Below are positions 1 through 9,143 of a DNA stretch of 37,648 nucleotides, piece after piece. The number at the start of each line of letters is the position of its first letter. The first letter of the stretch is position 1. The notes beneath the pieces were generated by a model. It was given only the letters and a program-made list of their open reading frames with translations, had not been told where the DNA came from and ran no database searches. Source of the DNA: Streptomycetaceae bacterium (GTDB taxonomy: Bacteria > Actinomycetota > Actinomycetes > Streptomycetales > Streptomycetaceae); assembly GCA_019243445.1 (NCBI GenBank), contig JAFAUH010000053.1, forward strand, positions 1 through 37,648, written 5' to 3'. A program made the position numbers and the translations under genes.

Positions 1-2
1 TC

Positions 3-317
3 CAAGTCCGCTCCGAGAAAGCCATCGTGCGGCACTGGCAGCTGGTGATGCTGGCATTCACCTTCAGCCTGCTGGCCACAGCACCGACCGACCAGGTTGA
101 AAAAGCGTCACCCGACAACGACGGGTCGGCGGCGAGGGAAAATCCGCAGCGCCGGATCGTCTGGCAGTCCACACTGCGGCAGGTCCGCAGCTGGCTGTGC
201 CCCTGGGCCCGTCTGCAGGTGTACTGGCACCGCTGGTCGACCGCCCCACCCCCGCCGCAACTGGCAGCCCTGCTTGAGCATGTGGGCCGCTCCCACCCGC
301 TGGTCGCCCCGACCTGA
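3..317 (+). pseudogene. IS701-family transposase, C-terminal fragment
   Basis: The reading frame is already open at the window edge (reads QVRSEKAIVRHWQLV from base 3) and runs about 104 codons to TGA at 315-317. The segment VRSEKAI-RHWQ followed by a hydrophobic AFTFSLLA stretch matches the C-terminal end of Streptomyces IS701-type (DDE) transposases as I know them. The catalytic part lies off the window, so it cannot be told whether the full gene is intact. An IS1380-type element begins 34 bases after the stop, so two unrelated insertion sequences sit side by side. An internal GTG at 27 is not a likely start. Family call is fairly confident; functional state is unknown. Confidence 0.6.
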
Positions 318-351
318 CCAACCAGCGTTATGGGGACGATCACGGTGTAGG

Positions 352-1888
352 AACCTCGATCATCTCATCCCAGGAAAGGCACTTGGCTCTCCATCAGCTG
401 CCGCTGGCCCCGCTACCTGCGCATTCGGGTCTGATCACGCTCGCCTGCGCGATCATGCTGGGCGCCACCAACGTCTTGGAAGCCGAGCAACTCCAGCATC
501 ATTGGCGGCGGTTGTTCCCGCAGCCCAGTCTCGGACAGCACCCTGCGGCGCACCCTGGAGGCGATCGACGGCCCGGTGACCGCGCGGGTCGAGCGGGCCC
601 GTGCCGCGATCCGGTGCGTGGTGTGGACGCTGTTGGCCCTGCGCCCCGGGGGCTTCCCCTGGATCTCGGTGTGCGGACGGCGGCTGACCGGCTGGTACGT
701 CCTCGACCTGGATGCCACCATCCTCCCCTGCACCGGCAAGAAGGAGGGTGCGGCGGGTACGTACAAGGGAACGTTCGGGCACATGCCGCTGGGGGCCTGG
801 GTGGCCAACACCCGCGAGTGCGCCGCGATGCTGCTCAGGTCGGGCAACGCCGCCCCCAACGACGTCGCCGACCACAAGACGGTGCTGGCCGCCGCGCTGC
901 GGCAGCTGCCGCTTCCCCTCTGGTCGAAGCTGCTGGTACGGATCGACGGGGCGGCCTTCAGCCACGGCCTCCTCGAGCACCTGCAATCGCTGACCACCAG
1001 CCGGCGCCGGGTGCGCTGGGTGACCGGCTGGGCGATCAACACCGCCGACGAGCAGGCGATCGCGCTGCTGCCCGAGAGCGTGTGGACTCCCGCGCTGCGG
1101 CAGGACGGGCAGATACACCAGATCAAGGGCCCGGACGGCGAATGGATCTCCTACCAGGTCGCCGAGCTGACCGGGGTGCGGGACCTGACTGGCTGGCCCG
1201 AAGGGATGCGGCTGATCGTGCGCCGGGTCAAGCCCTCGCGCCGGGACGCGAAGAAGCTGACCGCCTTCGAGAAGCGCACCGGCTGGCGCTACCAGATCGT
1301 GGCCACGAACATCCCCGCCCACCACGGGCTTTCCGGGGTGCCGGGCTCCGGTCAGGTGTGGTTCGTCGACGCCCTTTACCGCGATCACGCCGAGGTGGAG
1401 GACCGCGTGAAGGCAGCCAAGCGGGTCGGTCTCGGGCTGCTGCCCTCCAAGTCCTGGCAACTCAATGCCGCCTGGCTGCTGGCCGCAACGCTCGCCGCGG
1501 ATCTGGATGCCTGGACCCGGCTCCTCCTTCTGCACGACGAGCCCGAGCTGGCCGGCGCCGAACCGGAGACGATCCGCATGAAGCTGTACCACCTGCCCGC
1601 CCGCCTCACCGCCCACGCCCGCAGACGCACTGTGCACCTGGACCGGACCTGGCCCTGGGCAGCAGCGTTCACCACGGCCTGGCAGCGGGCCACCGAGCTT
1701 CCGGCCCTCACCTGACGGCCGACCACCACCCCGACCACGCAGGAGAGGAGAGGACCGCACCACCCTCGGGTCCGTGGAACCCGACGCCCCGCAGCGACAC
1801 GCGACGGCCCCGCCCCGACACGACAAGGGACATTTCGGGCAGTCGGCCGCACACGGCGCCGCCATCAGCCCTCGGAAGAATCGAGGTT
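352..1888 (+). mobile_element. Defective IS1380-type insertion sequence
   Basis: The outer ends carry a perfect 9-bp inverted pair: AACCTCGAT at 352-360 and ATCGAGGTT at 1880-1888. Between them lies an IS1380-type transposase whose 5' part is broken. The 1.54-kb length is slightly short for the family, which fits an internal 5' loss. The bases flanking the two ends (gtagg before, gagcg after) are not duplicated, so no target-site duplication is visible. The right end lies 21 bases beyond the dnaE stop codon, so insertion did not cut that gene. The exact end bases are inferred from the inverted pair only. Confidence 0.6.
413..1715 (+). pseudogene. IS1380-family transposase, 5' end disrupted
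   Basis: From about 540 to the stop at 1713-1715 one frame reads SDSTLRRTLEAIDGPV, then DLDAT, a KKEGAAGTYK segment, GNAAPNDVADH, LVRIDGAAFSH, ELTGVRDLTGWPEGMR and a C-terminal AEVEDRVKAAKRVGL segment. This is the order of conserved blocks in IS1380 DDE transposases; the D of DLDAT and the D of RIDGA are the likely first two catalytic acids. The preceding part, LACAIMLGATNVLEAEQLQ at about 437-493, lies in another frame, so at least one frameshift occurs near 500-540, and the true N-terminus seems missing. The longest open frame could start at GTG 576 (379 codons), but that product would lack the N-terminal domain. Probably inactive. Confidence 0.7.
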
Positions 1889-1909
1889 GAGCGACCACAG
1901 CGTTGTTGT

Positions 1910-4900
1910 TCACGCCGCGCCTGGCCAGGCGGCCTGCCCGAAAGTCCCCTTGATGTCGCTGGCGATGTTTTCTGGATTGATGAGGAACCCAAGCTCGTAG
2001 ACGACCGTTTTGGTGCGGCCTTCGGCTCGCAGGCGCACTGGGGTGTCGCCGGGGTGTGCGGTGAGGATGCGTTTGAGCTCGTCGACCACGGGTTTGGTGT
2101 AAGCACGGTGGCTGGGGAGGACGATCACCACCGGGGGCTTGCCCCCGTACTCGGCCGAGGAGATATCCAACTCCGCCAGTTCCTGTCCGGCAAGGTTGAT
2201 GCCGCTGTCGCGAGCATTGATCCGGCCGCGTACGGCGATGACGCTGTCGTCGATCAGAGTGTGCTGTACCAGTTGGTAGCTGGCAGGGAAGAAGCAGACC
2301 TCGATCGAGGCGTCACGGTCGGCGAGACGGACGATAGCCCAGGCGTTGCCCTGCTTTGTCATACGCCGCTCGACGCCTTCGATCAGACCGGAGATCTTGA
2401 CGTCGCCTTGTGTCCGGCCGGAGTCCAAGAGCTCGGCGATGGACATGTCGCGGTTCCTGGCCAGTACGTGTTCGGCACCGTCGAGAGGATGCGCGGAGAC
2501 GTACAAGCCGAGCATCTCCCGCTCCAGACTGAGTTTCGTCTTACGGTTCCATTCCCCCTCGCTGAGCTTGAAGTCAAGCCCTACCCCCGCTTCGTCCCCT
2601 CCGGTGTCGATGGAGCCGAAGAGGTCATCTTGTCCGATGGCCTGCTGTTTCTTGACGGGCACGACGGCATCGACGGCGTTTTCGTGCACCTCGCACAGGC
2701 TCTTGCGGGTATGTCCGAGTGAGTCGAAGGCACCGGCCTTGATGAGGGAGTCGATAGTGCGTTTGTTGCAAACGGCGATCTCTACCTTGTCGAGGAAGTC
2801 CGAGAAGGAGGTGTACTTACCTTTCTCCTTACGGGTCTTGACGAGGGATTCGATCACGTTCAGTCCGACGTTCCGCACGCTCTTCAAGCCGAACCGGACG
2901 TCGTCCCCGACCGCGCTGAAGTCTGCGACGCTCTCATTGACGTCGGGCGAGAGGATCTTGATGCCCATCGTGCGGGCCTCAGCGAGGTAGACGGCGGCCT
3001 TGTCCTTGTCGTCGTCCACGGACGTGAGGAGGGCGGCCATGTACTCGGCCGGGTAGTTGGCCTTGAGGTACGCAGTCCAGTAGGAGACGAGTCCGTATCC
3101 GGCGGTGTGCGACTTGTTGAAGGCGTAGCCGGAGAACGGCAGCATCACGTCCCAGAGCGCCTTGATGGCCTCTTCGGAGTAGCCGTTGCCCTTCATGCCG
3201 CCGTGGAACTTCTCCCACTCGGCTGCCAGTACCTCGGGCTTCTTCTTGCCCATGGCTCGTCGGAGCAGATCGGCGCCGCCAAGGCTGTATCCGGCGAGTT
3301 CTCGGGCGATGGCCATGATCTGCTCTTGGTAGACGAGCAGGTGGAATGTCGTGCCGAGGATGGGATCCAGGGCGTCCTTGAGCTCGGGGTGGATCGGTTC
3401 GATGGCCTGACGGCCGTTTTTGCGGTGGGCGTAGTTGGTGTGCGCGTTGGCCGCCATCGGGCCAGGACGGTAGAGGGCCAGGACGGCTGCGATGTCTTCG
3501 AATCGGGTCGGCTCCATGAGCTTGAGGAGCTCGCGCATGGGGCCGCCGTCGAGCTGGAAGATGCCGAGGGTGTCTCCCCTGGCCAGTAGCTCGTATGTCT
3601 TCTTGTCATCGAGCGGGATCTTGGTTGTGTCGATCTCGACGCCACGGTTGGCCTTGATCACTTTGATGGCGTGGTCGATGATGCCCAGGTTGCGAAGGCC
3701 CAGGAAGTCCATCTTGATCAAGCCCATGGCTTCGCACGAGGGGTAATCGAAACCGGTGAGCTTCACGCCGTCTTTGGCGCGCATGTGGAGCGGGATCAGG
3801 TCGAGCAGCGGCGTCTTGGAGAGGATCACCGCAGCCGCGTGCACGCCGGTACCACGGATCAGGCCTTCGATGCCTTGGGCTGTGTCGATGACCTTCTTGA
3901 CGTCCGGCTCGTTCTCGTACATCTGGCGGATCTCGCCCGCTTCACCGTAGCGGGGGTGTTCCGAGTCGAAGATCCCGGACAGCGGGATGCCCTTGCCCAT
4001 GACGTCCGGCGGCATGGCCTTGGTGATGCGATCGCCCATGGCGAAGGGGTAGCCGAGGATGCGGTTGGCATCCTTGACGGCGGCCTTGGCCTTGATGGTG
4101 CCGAAAGTGTTGACCTGAGCGGTGTACTCATCGCCGTACTTTTCGGTGACGTAGCGCACCATCTGGTCGCGCTGGCGGTCGTCGAAGTCGAGGTCGACGT
4201 CCGGGGGGTTGATGCGCTCGGGGTTGAGGAATCGCTCGAAGAGCAGGCCGTGCTCAAGCGGATCGAGTTCGGTGATGCGGGTGGCATAGGCGACGATCGA
4301 ACCGGTTGCCGATCCACGGCCGGGGCCGACTGGGATGCCATTGTCGCGGGCGTACTTGCAGATGTCGGCGACCACGAGGAAGTACGAGGAAAAGCCCATC
4401 GGTCCGATGACCTTCATCTCGGTCTCAAACCGTTCCATGACGTGGTCGGGGATCGGATCGCCATAGCGCATGGCCAGGCCCTTGAAGACCTCCTTGCGCA
4501 GCCACGATTCCTGAGTCTCTCCCTCGGGCACATCGAACTGGGGCATCTGGTCGACGTACTCGAAGACCTCGTCGTAGCTGTCGATGCGCTCGGCGATCAG
4601 CAGTGTGTTGTCGCATGCCTCGGGCAGTTCACCGAAGAGCTCACGCATCTCGGCTGCGGAGCGCAGGTAGTAGCCGCTGCCGTTGAAGCGGAAGCGGTTC
4701 GGGTCGTCCTTGTTCTTCCCCACGCCGACGCACAGCAGGCTGTCGTGTGCGTCCGCCTGGTCCTCGGTGACGTAGTGCGCGTCATTGGTGGCCAAAAGCG
4801 GGATGGACAGTTCTTTGGCCAGCCGGAGCAGGTCATCGCGGACGGTGCGCTCGATGTCGATGCCGTGATCCATCAGCTCCAGGAAGTAGTTGTCCTTCCC

Positions 4901-5470
4901 GAAGATGTCCTGGTAGGCCGCTGCTGCCTTGAGCGCCCCGTCGAACTGGCCGAGCCGCAGTCGCGTTTGCACCTCGCCGGAGGGGCAGCCGGTGGTGGCG
5001 ATGATGCCGTCGGAGTGCTCCGCGATCAGTTCGCGGTCCATACGGGCCTTGCCGGCCGGGAACTGACCTTCGTAGGAGGCGAGGGAGGAGAGGCGGAAGA
5101 GATTCCTCAGTCCCTGGGCGTTCTTGGCCCACATCGTCATGTGGGTGAACCGACCGCCGCCGGAGACGTCTTTGCTGCCCTCACCGTCCTCGGACATGGC
5201 CCGCTGGCCGCCAGGCCCCCAAAACTCTTGCTTCCGGCTAAATCGTGACGAGGGGGCCACATAGGCTTCGATGCCGATAATTGGCTTGACCGGTGAGTTC
5301 TTCGCTACCTGGAAAAATTCGTACGCACCGAACATGTTGCCGTGGTCCGACATGGCCACAGCCGGCATCCCGAGCCGCTCGACCTCCTTGAACATGGGCT
5401 TAAGCTTCTGAGCCCCGTCAAGCATGGAGTATTCGGTGTGATTGTGCAGGTGAACGTAGCTATCAGCCAC
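1910..5470 (-). CDS. dnaE: DNA polymerase III alpha subunit, divergent DnaE1-type paralogue
   Basis: An 1186-residue C-family replicative polymerase, complete in length. The N-terminal PHP domain begins HLHNHTEYS (residues 7-15) with SDHG at 41-44. The palm has VGPGRGSATGS (381-391), PPDVDLDFD with the two catalytic acids at about D426 and D428, and KMDFLGL with the third at D588. LYRPGPM lies near 667, FNKSHTAGYG near 785. A clamp-binding motif QDDLF sits at 947-951 and an OB fold at about 1020-1100. Start GTG has GAGGAG 9 nt upstream. A 60-base sample (2821-2880) is 57% G+C against 67% in etfA (7441-7500), and several normally invariant spots differ (SATGS for SAAGS), so this is probably not the host's main dnaE. 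No imuA/imuB partner is adjacent, and the clamp motif and PHP layout argue against DnaE2/ImuC. It could be an accessory or resistance copy. Confidence 0.9.
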   Translation of the reverse strand: MADSYVHLHNHTEYSMLDGAQKLKPMFKEVERLGMPAVAMSDHGNMFGAYEFFQVAKNSPVKPIIGIEAYVAPSSRFSRKQEFWGPGGQRAMSEDGEGSKDVSGGGRFTHMTMWAKNAQGLRNLFRLSSLASYEGQFPAGKARMDRELIAEHSDGIIATTGCPSGEVQTRLRLGQFDGALKAAAAYQDIFGKDNYFLELMDHGIDIERTVRDDLLRLAKELSIPLLATNDAHYVTEDQADAHDSLLCVGVGKNKDDPNRFRFNGSGYYLRSAAEMRELFGELPEACDNTLLIAERIDSYDEVFEYVDQMPQFDVPEGETQESWLRKEVFKGLAMRYGDPIPDHVMERFETEMKVIGPMGFSSYFLVVADICKYARDNGIPVGPGRGSATGSIVAYATRITELDPLEHGLLFERFLNPERINPPDVDLDFDDRQRDQMVRYVTEKYGDEYTAQVNTFGTIKAKAAVKDANRILGYPFAMGDRITKAMPPDVMGKGIPLSGIFDSEHPRYGEAGEIRQMYENEPDVKKVIDTAQGIEGLIRGTGVHAAAVILSKTPLLDLIPLHMRAKDGVKLTGFDYPSCEAMGLIKMDFLGLRNLGIIDHAIKVIKANRGVEIDTTKIPLDDKKTYELLARGDTLGIFQLDGGPMRELLKLMEPTRFEDIAAVLALYRPGPMAANAHTNYAHRKNGRQAIEPIHPELKDALDPILGTTFHLLVYQEQIMAIARELAGYSLGGADLLRRAMGKKKPEVLAAEWEKFHGGMKGNGYSEEAIKALWDVMLPFSGYAFNKSHTAGYGLVSYWTAYLKANYPAEYMAALLTSVDDDKDKAAVYLAEARTMGIKILSPDVNESVADFSAVGDDVRFGLKSVRNVGLNVIESLVKTRKEKGKYTSFSDFLDKVEIAVCNKRTIDSLIKAGAFDSLGHTRKSLCEVHENAVDAVVPVKKQQAIGQDDLFGSIDTGGDEAGVGLDFKLSEGEWNRKTKLSLEREMLGLYVSAHPLDGAEHVLARNRDMSIAELLDSGRTQGDVKISGLIEGVERRMTKQGNAWAIVRLADRDASIEVCFFPASYQLVQHTLIDDSVIAVRGRINARDSGINLAGQELAELDISSAEYGGKPPVVIVLPSHRAYTKPVVDELKRILTAHPGDTPVRLRAEGRTKTVVYELGFLINPENIASDIKGTFGQAAWPGAA

Positions 5471-5508
5471 CGAGCAGGCTCCTCGTCATACGGCATCGGG
5501 CGGCTACC

Positions 5509-5514
5509 ACCCTA
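5509..5514 (-). promoter_or_regulatory. Candidate -10 box of dnaE
   Basis: The minus strand reads TAGGGT here, a good TANNNT -10 hexamer. It would start the transcript about 30 nt before the GTG, leaving room for the GAGGAG ribosome site. No convincing -35 is seen; the hairpin just upstream occupies that position. Confidence 0.35.
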
Positions 5515-5530
5515 TCGCTGCAGCCACACG

Positions 5531-5552
5531 CTGAACCTTTCGGCAGGTTCGG
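5531..5552 (-). terminator. Hairpin between dnaE and the DUF6986 gene
   Basis: GAACCT (5533-5538) and AGGTTC (5545-5550) pair around a 6-nt TTCGGC loop, extendable by one G-T and one C-G pair. dnaE lies upstream on the same strand, so on the minus strand the hairpin is in the region before dnaE rather than after a gene in this window. It is either a terminator for plus-strand readthrough or a control element at the dnaE promoter. There is no T-run. Confidence 0.35.
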
Positions 5553-5584
5553 CCTGTACGCCGAGCGGCTGCGGCAGCATCCCG

Positions 5585-6856
5585 TTACGCACGGCCCGCC
5601 AGGGCGTTCAGTTGCGCGCGGGTAAGCCCTGTCGCGCCGGTGACCTCGTCGGGATCGACCGCTGCGCAGTCGAGGCCGCGCAGCAGATACCCGCTCAGTG
5701 CCTTCGCCGTGGCCGGCTCGTCCAGCACGCCGCCCCCGGCACGTCCGAGGTATGCCGCCAGACGGGCCGCCGCCGGTTGCAGGCCCTCACGGTAGAAGGT
5801 GTAGACGGCTGCATAGCGGCTCGGCAGGTGGCCCGGGTGCATGTCCCAGCCCTGATAGTAGGCGCGGGTCAGCGAACGCCGCACCAGGCCGTAGTGGAGC
5901 CGCCAGGCGTCGTGGACTTGGGACGGTGGTCCGACCGGCAAGACATTCGTTGATCCGTCCGACAACCGTACGCCCGTGCCCGCGGCGGCGACCTGCATGA
6001 CGGCCTTGGCATGGTCGGCCACCGGATGGTCCATGGACTGGTAGGCGGCACTGACGCCGCACGAGGCGCTGTAGTCGAAGGTTCCGTAATGCAGCCCCGT
6101 GGCGCGGCCTTCGGCGGCGTCGATCAGCCGGGCGACTGTCGCGCGGCCGTCAGGGCTGAGGATTGCCTGGGTGGTCTCGATCTGGATCTCGAAGCCGATC
6201 CGACCCGGGGCGAGTCCGCGGGCCTTTTCGAACTCCGTGCAGAGCCTGGCCATGGCCGAGACCTGTTGGGGGAAGGTCACCTTGGGCAGGGTCAGCATCA
6301 GTCCCGCGGGCAGGCCACCTGCTTCCATGAGCCCGGTGAGGAAGATGTCGAGCGTGCGGATGCCGCGGTCGCGGACGGCAGCCTCCATGCACTTCATACG
6401 GATGCCGATGCAGGGCGGCGCGGTGCCGTCGGTGACCGTCCCGGCGACCAACCGAGCGGCGCGCGCGGTAGCGGCATCCTCCTCATCGTCCGGACGCAGG
6501 CCGTAACCGTCCTCGAAGTCGATGCGCAGGTCTTCGATCGGCTCTCGGCGCAGCTTGGCACGGACGCGTTCGTAGATATCTACGGTGAGTTCCCCCGGAA
6601 GCTCCAGGACGCGGGCGAAGGCCGTGGCGTCCGGGGCGTGCTCGTCGAGCGCCGCGAGGGCCTGGTCGCTCCAGGAGCGCACGATGCCCGCGTGGAATAC
6701 ATCACCCGGCACGTAGACGGTGTGCACCGGCTGGCGTGTCCCGGGATCGCCCGGGTAGCGCCGTGCCAGCTCGGCGTCGATGCCCGCCAGCGACGCGCCG
6801 ACGCCCTCCCGTACCGCGTTCGGCAGCGATATGCCGACTTTCCCGCCCTGCGCCAT
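5585..6856 (-). CDS. DUF6986 family protein (HpcH/HpaI aldolase / citrate lyase-like)
   Basis: A 423-residue protein starting at ATG 6856. It has the TIM-barrel signals of the HpcH/HpaI aldolase and citrate-lyase-beta superfamily: RIDFEDGYG (residues 111-119), an acidic metal/substrate loop, and GFEIQIET at about 230, holding the second acidic ligand. The HYGTFDYSA and WDMHPGHLPSR segments are also superfamily-like. Streptomyces homologues are annotated DUF6986 and have no experimentally known substrate that I can name. It lies 79 nt after etfA on the same strand and may share its transcript, but a functional link with electron transfer flavoprotein is only inference. The fold assignment is fairly sure; the reaction is not. 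Confidence 0.7.
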   Translation of the reverse strand: MAQGGKVGISLPNAVREGVGASLAGIDAELARRYPGDPGTRQPVHTVYVPGDVFHAGIVRSWSDQALAALDEHAPDATAFARVLELPGELTVDIYERVRAKLRREPIEDLRIDFEDGYGLRPDDEEDAATARAARLVAGTVTDGTAPPCIGIRMKCMEAAVRDRGIRTLDIFLTGLMEAGGLPAGLMLTLPKVTFPQQVSAMARLCTEFEKARGLAPGRIGFEIQIETTQAILSPDGRATVARLIDAAEGRATGLHYGTFDYSASCGVSAAYQSMDHPVADHAKAVMQVAAAGTGVRLSDGSTNVLPVGPPSQVHDAWRLHYGLVRRSLTRAYYQGWDMHPGHLPSRYAAVYTFYREGLQPAAARLAAYLGRAGGGVLDEPATAKALSGYLLRGLDCAAVDPDEVTGATGLTRAQLNALAGRA

Positions 6857-6935
6857 CCGTCATGCTCCCGATATGTTCGACAAGCCCAGCGACCCGGCAC
6901 ACACGGGGCGTACCGGGTTGCTTCACCGGTCCGGC

Positions 6936-7898
6936 TCAGCCCTTGCGGGCTTTGATCTCCTCGGTGAGCTGCGGGAGGACTTGGAAGAGGTCGCCGACCA
7001 CGCCGTAGTCGACGAGGTCGAAGGTCGGGGCCTCGGCGTCCTTGTTGACGGCCACGATGGTCTTGGATGTCTGCATGCCCGCCCGGTGCTGGATCGCGCC
7101 GGAGATGCCGCAGGCGATGTACAGCTGCGGGGAGACCTGCTTGCCGGTCTGGCCGACCTGGCTGCTGTGCGGATACCACCCGGCATCGACGGCGGCGCGC
7201 GAGGCGCCGACGGCCGCGCCCAGCGAATCGGCCAACGCCTCGACGACGGCGAAGTTTTCCGCGGCGCCCATACCACGGCCGCCGGAAACCACGATCGCGG
7301 CCTCGGTCAGCTCGGGGCGGCCGGTGGACTCGCGCGGAGTGCGCGAGACGACCTTGGTACCGGTCGCTCCCTCGCTGAAGGTCACTGCAAGCTGCTCGAC
7401 GGTGCCTGCCGCCGGGGCGGCCTCAGGGGTGGCCGAGTTGGGCTTGACGGTGATCACCGGCGTGCCCTTGGTGACGTGCGACTTGGTGGTGAAGGCGGCG
7501 GCGAACACAGACTGGGTCGCGACCGGGCCCTCAGTGCCCGCTTCGAGGTCGATGGCGTCGGTGATGATGCCGGAGCCCAGGCGCACCGCGAGGCGGGCGG
7601 CGATCTCTTTGCCCTCGCCAGAGGACGGCACCAACACGGCCACCGGGTTCACAGCCTTGGCGGCCTGTTCGAGCGCGTCCACCTTCGGTACGACGAGGTA
7701 GTCGGCGAACTCGGGCTCGTCGGCAGCCAGCACACGGGTCGCGCCGTGCTCGGCGAGCACTGGGGCGGCGGTGTCGGCGCCGGCGCCCAGATGGACGGCG
7801 ACGGGCTCGCCGAGGCGGCGGGCCAAAGTCAGCAGTTCGAGGGTCGGCTTGCGGACAGCGCCGTCCACATGGTCGACGTAGACGAGGACTTCACCCAT
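6936..7898 (-). CDS. etfA: Electron transfer flavoprotein alpha subunit
   Basis: A 320-residue FixB/EtfA protein. With EtfB it forms the FAD heterodimer that takes electrons from acyl-CoA dehydrogenases and related flavoenzymes and passes them to the quinone pool via ETF dehydrogenase. The C-terminal FAD domain shows the family signature: SGGRGMG (about 205), QVGQTGKQVSPQLYIACGISG (starting about 250), IQHRAGMQTSKTIVAVNKD, and a terminal DYGVVGDLFQVLPQL. The start MGEVLVYVDH was chosen because GCAGGAGA lies about 8 nt upstream; a longer open frame upstream of it overlaps etfB's 3' region and has no family similarity. It lies 61 nt downstream of etfB, forming an etfBA operon. Very confident. 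Confidence 0.96.
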   Translation of the reverse strand: MGEVLVYVDHVDGAVRKPTLELLTLARRLGEPVAVHLGAGADTAAPVLAEHGATRVLAADEPEFADYLVVPKVDALEQAAKAVNPVAVLVPSSGEGKEIAARLAVRLGSGIITDAIDLEAGTEGPVATQSVFAAAFTTKSHVTKGTPVITVKPNSATPEAAPAAGTVEQLAVTFSEGATGTKVVSRTPRESTGRPELTEAAIVVSGGRGMGAAENFAVVEALADSLGAAVGASRAAVDAGWYPHSSQVGQTGKQVSPQLYIACGISGAIQHRAGMQTSKTIVAVNKDAEAPTFDLVDYGVVGDLFQVLPQLTEEIKARKG

Positions 7899-7959
7899 GG
7901 GAATTCGTTCTCCTGCGAGGTTCTGACGGCGTGACAGGGGCTGCGGCTCAGCGGCGGCT

Positions 7960-8757
7960 TCAGATGAACTTGCGCTCCACGAGGAAGGCAGCGAGCTGCT
8001 TGCCGCCCTCGCCCTCGTCCTTGACGATCGTGCCGGCGGTGCGGACCGGGCGCTCATTGGCCTCGTTGACCGCGCTCCAGGCGCCCGCCAGGCCTACTTC
8101 GGCCGCGTCGATGCCCAGGTCGGACAAGTCGAGGGATTCCACCGGCTTCTTCTTGGCGGCCATGATGCCCTTGAACGACGGATAACGGGCCTCACCGGAC
8201 TGGTCGGTCACCGACACCACGGCCGGGAACCGGGCCTCGAGCTGCTCGCTCGCGGCGTCGCCGTCTCGGCGGCCGGTCACCTTGCCGTCCTCGACCGCGA
8301 CCTCGGACACCAGCGTGACCTGCGGCACCGAGAGGCGCTCGGCGAGGATCGCCGGCACCACACCGGCGGTGCCGTCGGTCGAGGCCATTCCGCAGACGAC
8401 CAGGTCGTAGCCGACATGCTCGATCGCCTTGGCCAGGACCAGGGACGTACCCAGGATGTCGGTGCCGTGCAGCGCGTCGTCCTCGACGTGGACCGCCTTG
8501 TGGGCACCCATTGACAGAGCCTTGCGCAGCGCGTCCTTGGCGTCTTCGGGGCCGACGGTCAGCACGGTGATCTCCGCGTCGTCCCCTTCTTGCTGCCGGC
8601 TTTCGGCGATCTGCAGCGCCTGCTCCACCGCGTATTCGTCGAGCTCCGACAGCAGGCCGTCCACGGCATCGCGATCAGTGGTCAGATCCTCGGCGAAGCG
8701 ACGGTCGCCGGTGGCGTCGGGCACGTACTTCACACAGACAACGATCCTCAAGCTCAC
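7960..8757 (-). CDS. etfB: Electron transfer flavoprotein beta subunit
   Basis: A 265-residue FixA/EtfB protein that supplies the AMP-binding partner of EtfA. It starts SLRIVVCVKYVPDATGDRR after the initiator, then LDEYAVEQALQIAE, VLTVGPEDAKDALRKALSMGA, and the signature GTDILGTSLVLAKAI plus VVCGMASTDGTAGVVPAILAE segment typical of the family. The C-terminus PSFKGIMAAKKKP is the recognition-loop region. The GTG start at 8757 is preceded by TAGGAGAG at about 9 nt. It is the first gene of etfBA. A 386-nt leader/intergenic stretch containing a hairpin separates it from the upstream threonine aldolase gene, so it may have its own promoter there. Confidence 0.96.
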   Translation of the reverse strand: MSLRIVVCVKYVPDATGDRRFAEDLTTDRDAVDGLLSELDEYAVEQALQIAESRQQEGDDAEITVLTVGPEDAKDALRKALSMGAHKAVHVEDDALHGTDILGTSLVLAKAIEHVGYDLVVCGMASTDGTAGVVPAILAERLSVPQVTLVSEVAVEDGKVTGRRDGDAASEQLEARFPAVVSVTDQSGEARYPSFKGIMAAKKKPVESLDLSDLGIDAAEVGLAGAWSAVNEANERPVRTAGTIVKDEGEGGKQLAAFLVERKFI

Positions 8758-8827
8758 GCCTGCTCTCCTACTGCATCGGGTTTGTGGGCCCATCCAGTAA
8801 CTGCCCTGATGAAGGCAGCATAGGCGC

Positions 8828-8871
8828 CTTCGGTGGCGGTTCCCCGGCCGGAGCGCCAGGCGGCACCGAAG
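8828..8871 (-). promoter_or_regulatory. Long inverted repeat upstream of etfB
   Basis: CTTCGGTG (8828-8835) pairs perfectly with CACCGAAG (8864-8871), with a further GGCG/CGCC pairing inside (8835-8838 with 8854-8857). It lies about 70 nt upstream of the etfB start on the 386-nt stretch after the threonine aldolase gene, so it could be that gene's terminator or part of the etfB leader. The rest of 8758-9143 holds no convincing gene; AT-rich TATATTAC near 8892 may mark a promoter. Confidence 0.4.
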
Positions 8872-9143
8872 CATCCTCGATGCGCCCGACAGATATATTA
8901 CTCACCAGTAGACAGAACCCGTGCCCGATCGGCAAGGCTCGTGAACTGTGACGTCGCCGACGCCCCGCCCGCGCACTACGGTGCCGGAGTCAGTGGCGCA
9001 AGACGTTGAACCGGCCCTCGTGGTAGAGCAGGGGCGCCCAGGTCCTTCTTCCACGGCTGGCCCGCGGCCCGAGAGCGAGGTGAGACCTCCGATGTCACAG
9101 TGCCGTCGGCCACATGCAATCCATGCAGGATCTTGTGCAGGAT

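Noticed and set aside
383-2722. 779-codon plus-strand open frame
   Set aside because: It runs antisense through the IS1380 element and the dnaE 3' end; its residues have no family similarity apart from a short transposase piece near 440-490.
3671-5248. 525-codon plus-strand open frame
   Set aside because: It is the antisense shadow of dnaE, a common effect in high-G+C DNA; the minus-strand protein has all polymerase motifs.
1910-5470. dnaE truncated by the IS1380 insertion
   Set aside because: The stop codon lies outside the element's inverted ends and the C-terminal OB-fold and tail align in length with other DnaE proteins.
5533-5550. Possible SOS (LexA) box upstream of dnaE
   Set aside because: The actinobacterial box is CGAAC-N4-GTTCG; here the GAAC and GTTC halves are 10 bases apart, so it is a hairpin and not a LexA site.
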